15,905 nucleotides of DNA from an uncultured Acetatifactor sp. Its GTDB lineage: Bacteria > Bacillota > Clostridia > Lachnospirales > Lachnospiraceae. The stretch spans positions 1 to 15,905 of the forward strand of contig CANQSE010000014.1 in the NCBI GenBank assembly GCA_947626405.1. Direction: 5' to 3'. This document shows positions 13,290 through 15,905 of this stretch, piece after piece. Under the pieces are notes generated by a model that worked only from the letters and a program-made list of their open reading frames with translations, ran no database searches and had not been told where the DNA came from. The position numbers were made by a program, and so were the translations under genes. Each line of letters begins with the position of its first letter. The first letter of the stretch is position 1.

Positions 13290-15179
13290 GTGAGAATTAT
13301 CCTGGCAGCGGCGCTCATGGTGGCTCTTTATTTTGTGCCGGCAAAGGGATATGTAAAATTTGCGCTCTATCTTGTGCCGTATTTTGTCATAGGATATGAC
13401 ATCCTGAGAAAGGCTTTTCTAGGGATACTGCACGGGCAGATTTTTGATGAAAATTTCCTGATGGCCGTGGCTACGGCAGGAGCCATGCTGCTTGGACTTT
13501 ATCAGGAGGCAAACGGATCGGACGGCGAGTTTGCCGAGGGAGTGGCAGTCATGCTGTTTTATCAGATCGGCGAGCTTTTCCAGTCGGCGGCCGTCGGAAA
13601 GAGCAGGAAAAACATTACCGCGCTTATGGATATAAGGCCGGATTATGCCAACATAGAAAGGGAGGACGGAAGCCTTGAGCAGACGGATCCCGACGACGTC
13701 GAGGTCGGAACAATCATTGTGGTGCGTCCCGGCGAGAAGATACCTATAGACGGCGTTGTCACGGAGGGAATATCCTCGCTTAACACAAGTGCGCTTACCG
13801 GTGAAAGTGTGCCGAGGGAGGCTGCCCCCGGCCAGGAGGTTATAAGCGGATGCGTGAACCTTGAGGGGCTTTTAAGGATCCGGACTACAAAGGAGTTTGG
13901 AGAGTCAACGGTTTCAAAGATCCTGGATCTTGTAGAAAATTCGGGAATGAAGAAGGCGCGTACGGAAAATTTTATAACTAAATTCGCCCGATATTACACG
14001 CCCGCCGTGTGCTTCGGCGCCCTTGCGCTTGCTCTTGTACCGGGCGTGATATCGCTTGTGACGGGGGCTCATGCCGATTGGAGCAAATGGGTGATAAGAG
14101 CCCTGACATTTCTTGTCATAAGCTGTCCGTGCGCTCTGGTTATCTCAATTCCCTTAAGCTTTTTCGGGGGCATAGGAGGAGCGTCCGCCTGCGGCATACT
14201 CGTTAAGGGTTCAAGCTATCTGGAAGCGCTTGCAAAGGCGAAATACATTGTATTTGACAAGACGGGGACACTCACAAAGGGAGTGTTTCAGGTCACGGCA
14301 GTTAATCCCTCGGAAGGGTTTGAAAAGAGGTACGGACGTAAGAGGGGAGAGGAAATCCTGCTTGAGTACGCGGCATGCGCGGAATATTACTCTACGCATC
14401 CAATCAGCAAAAGTCTGAGGGAGGCTTATGGTAGAGACGTCTCTGCGGACGAGGTGTCGCAGGTGGAGGAGATCGGCGGACACGGCGTTACGGCTGTCGT
14501 AAAGGGCGTCAGCGTGGCGGCGGGAAATCATAAGCTGATGGATAGGCTTGGGATTGCCTGCGTGGAGAGCGCTGCGGGAGGAACGGTGGTTTATATTGCC
14601 GCGGACGGGGAATACGCGGGAAATATACTTATAAGCGATGTGATAAAGGAGCAGTCGGCCGATGCCGTAAAAGCTCTGAAGGCAGCGGGGGTAAAACAGA
14701 CGGTGATGCTTACCGGAGACAGCGAAACCGCGGCAAAGCAGGCGGCTGAGGCCATTGGGATCGACCGTGTTGAGAGCGAGCTTCTTCCGGCGGATAAGGT
14801 TGAGGCCGTGGAGAAGATCCTGGCTGATAAACTGCCCGGGGAAAAGCTTGTATTTGTGGGAGACGGCATAAACGACGCTCCGGTGCTGTCGCGTGCCGAT
14901 ATCGGTGTGGCAATGGGGGCGCTCGGTTCGGACGCTGCAATAGAAGCCGCCGACATTGTCCTTATGGACGACAATCCCATGAAGCTTGCGCTCGCAATAA
15001 AAATTTCCCGCAAATGCCTGCGGATCGTATATGAAAATATTGTATTTGCGCTGGCGGTTAAAGCGGCGTGTCTTGTGCTTGGAGCGTTCGGCATTGCCAA
15101 TATGTGGATAGCCGTTTTTGCCGACGTCGGCGTGATGGTGCTGGCGGTGCTTAACGCCGTCAGGTGTCTTAAACACTGA
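13290..15179 (+). CDS. Zn/Cd-type P1B ATPase; native start interrupted by TAG
   Basis: A membrane pump that exports soft divalent metals using ATP. Visible motifs: the actuator TGES (170-173), the metal-site CPC (279-281), phosphorylated Asp323 in DKTGTLT, His-Pro (370-371), GDGINDAP (524-531), and in the last helices Lys591 and Asp612 (ADVGVMVLAVLNA), the pattern of P1B-2 (ZntA/CadA) pumps. No HMA domain is fused; it is encoded by the upstream gene. The start is odd. ATG 13263, with GAGGGG eight bases upstream, reads MTKKQK and then TAG (13281-13283), in frame with the pump. The listed GTG (13290), six bases after that TAG and with a poor binding site, is a possible restart. Only about nine residues, before the first membrane helix, are lost, so function may survive. 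A sequencing error or a one-base AAG-to-TAG change is plausible. Confidence 0.88.
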   Translation: MRIILAAALMVALYFVPAKGYVKFALYLVPYFVIGYDILRKAFLGILHGQIFDENFLMAVATAGAMLLGLYQEANGSDGEFAEGVAVMLFYQIGELFQSAAVGKSRKNITALMDIRPDYANIEREDGSLEQTDPDDVEVGTIIVVRPGEKIPIDGVVTEGISSLNTSALTGESVPREAAPGQEVISGCVNLEGLLRIRTTKEFGESTVSKILDLVENSGMKKARTENFITKFARYYTPAVCFGALALALVPGVISLVTGAHADWSKWVIRALTFLVISCPCALVISIPLSFFGGIGGASACGILVKGSSYLEALAKAKYIVFDKTGTLTKGVFQVTAVNPSEGFEKRYGRKRGEEILLEYAACAEYYSTHPISKSLREAYGRDVSADEVSQVEEIGGHGVTAVVKGVSVAAGNHKLMDRLGIACVESAAGGTVVYIAADGEYAGNILISDVIKEQSADAVKALKAAGVKQTVMLTGDSETAAKQAAEAIGIDRVESELLPADKVEAVEKILADKLPGEKLVFVGDGINDAPVLSRADIGVAMGALGSDAAIEAADIVLMDDNPMKLALAIKISRKCLRIVYENIVFALAVKAACLVLGAFGIANMWIAVFADVGVMVLAVLNAVRCLKH

Positions 15180-15236
15180 TATGTAATTTTGAACAGGCGT
15201 ATCGACATAAGATGAATGGAGCTTAGAAAATGATTT

Positions 15237-15251
15237 TCGGACTGCGTCCGA
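15237..15251 (+). other. Hairpin before the ZIP gene
   Basis: TCGGAC-TGC-GTCCGA is a perfect 6-bp stem with a 3-base loop in the 88-base gap after the ATPase gene, ending six bases before the ribosome binding site (15257-15262). No T-run follows, so it is not a normal terminator. It could mark an mRNA processing point or tune expression. The rest of the gap shows no promoter I would defend. Confidence 0.4.
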
Positions 15252-15267
15252 CAAACAGGGGGATGGG

Positions 15268-15905
15268 ATGAGAGAAGCTTTGGTGGTATTGATCCCTTTT
15301 GCGGGGACTGCTCTGGGAGCGGCAATGGTATTTTTTATGAAAAGAAAGATGAATCCGGCTCTGGAAAAGCTTCTGCTCGGGTTCGCTTCGGGCGTGATGA
15401 TTGCGGCTTCCGTGTGGTCGCTTTTGATACCTGCAATAGAGATGGCAGAGGAACAGGGAGGAAACGTGTGGATTCCGGCGGCGCTGGGCTTTGTGCTCGG
15501 AATGGCGTTTTTGCTCCTGCTTGACAGCCTTGTGCCCCATATGCACCTCGACAATGCAAAACCTGAGGGGATAAAAGCTCCTCTTAAAAAGAGTACAATG
15601 CTGACCATGGCCGTGACGCTGCACAATCTGCCGGAAGGCATGGCCGTGGGAGTTACACTCGCGGGCGCCATGATGGGAAACACGGGCATTACACTGGCTG
15701 GCGCTCTTGTGCTGTCCGTGGGCATTGCAATCCAGAATTTCCCCGAGGGAGCCATCATATCGATGCCTCTCCGCAATGCGGGAGCATCACGTCTGAAAGC
15801 CTTCTGGTACGGGACGCTGTCCGGAGTGGTAGAGCCGGCAGGAGCGCTGATAACGCTGGCGCTTGCCAAACAGGTTGTCGTCGTCCTGCCCTATCTGCTT
15901 GCCTT
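15268..15905 (+). CDS. ZIP-family (GufA-like) divalent metal transporter, 3' end cut by window
   Basis: A polytopic membrane protein of the ZIP family, which usually moves zinc and other divalent metals into the cytoplasm. The frame is open for 212 codons to the window edge, so the last helices are missing. Hydrophobic segments are visible near 4-24, 35-56, 70-88, 110-132, 138-160 and 175-195. The two family metal-site motifs are present: HNLPEGMAVG in the fourth segment and QNFPEGAIISMP in the fifth; the Gln at the start of the second is common in GufA-type members. A histidine pair (PHMH) sits in the cytoplasmic loop. AGGGGG lies five bases before the ATG; ATG 15263 is out of frame. No terminator separates it from the ATPase, so the three genes probably form one operon. 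Confidence 0.92.
   Translation, partial: MREALVVLIPFAGTALGAAMVFFMKRKMNPALEKLLLGFASGVMIAASVWSLLIPAIEMAEEQGGNVWIPAALGFVLGMAFLLLLDSLVPHMHLDNAKPEGIKAPLKKSTMLTMAVTLHNLPEGMAVGVTLAGAMMGNTGITLAGALVLSVGIAIQNFPEGAIISMPLRNAGASRLKAFWYGTLSGVVEPAGALITLALAKQVVVVLPYLLA

Noticed and set aside
14211..15869. Long antisense open frame (552 codons) opposite the ATPase and ZIP genes
   Set aside because: It mirrors the codon pattern of two well-supported genes, has no recognisable domain or ribosome binding site, and crosses the operon gap.
1..15905. tRNA or rRNA genes, CRISPR arrays, insertion sequences, prophage or toxin-antitoxin genes
   Set aside because: None seen on either strand: no cloverleaf, regular spacer repeat, transposase motif or unexplained gap over about 210 bases.

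Overview
The window reads as a low-to-mid GC Firmicute, most likely a Clostridia/Lachnospiraceae-type gut anaerobe. The reasons are strong AGGAGG-type ribosome binding sites, AGA/AGG arginine codons, the family type of each protein (a GLRG-type phosphosugar mutase, CpsE-like initiating transferase, LCP protein, GufA-like ZIP) and Firmicute-style sigma-A promoters. All genes lie on the + strand. Coding density is high, and no gene-free gap exceeds about 210 bases. This placement is an inference from family resemblance, with no database search behind it.

Region 1 (1-9448) makes cell-surface polysaccharide. A phosphoglucomutase/phosphomannomutase, cut by the left window edge, is followed without gaps by two GT2 glycosyltransferases. 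A short intergenic promoter region comes next. Then follow a polyprenyl-phosphate hexose-1-phosphate transferase (CpsE/WbaP type), a LytR-CpsA-Psr ligase, a third GT2 glycosyltransferase and glmS. Together these supply hexose-1-phosphate and glucosamine-6-phosphate, start a repeat unit on the lipid carrier, extend it and probably attach it to peptidoglycan. glmS sits 9 bases after a glycosyltransferase, so it has no room for the glmS ribozyme commonly found in its leader in Firmicutes.

Region 2 (9449-12900) is envelope and protein quality control. It holds a membrane-anchored HtrA/DegP-like serine protease and a ClpX-like AAA+ unfoldase. The htrA leader has TTTTCACA-like octamers resembling Bacillus CssR sites and a 19-base tandem repeat. 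The ClpX-like protein has a long charged N-terminus and SKN where ClpX normally has RKH. Each gene appears to have its own promoter, and strong terminators follow both.

Region 3 (12901-15905) is a metal-homeostasis operon. A near-consensus promoter is overlapped by a perfect 8-4-8 ArsR/SmtB-type inverted repeat. It drives a free-standing heavy-metal-associated (HMA) domain protein, a Zn/Cd-type P1B ATPase and a ZIP-family transporter cut by the right window edge. The best start of the ATPase gene is followed six codons later by an in-frame TAG, with a GTG restart just downstream. No ArsR-type regulator gene is visible in the window.

The most interesting items are the ATPase nonsense codon, the orphan ArsR-type operator, the variant ClpX and the htrA leader architecture. 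I did not find a clearly new multi-gene system.
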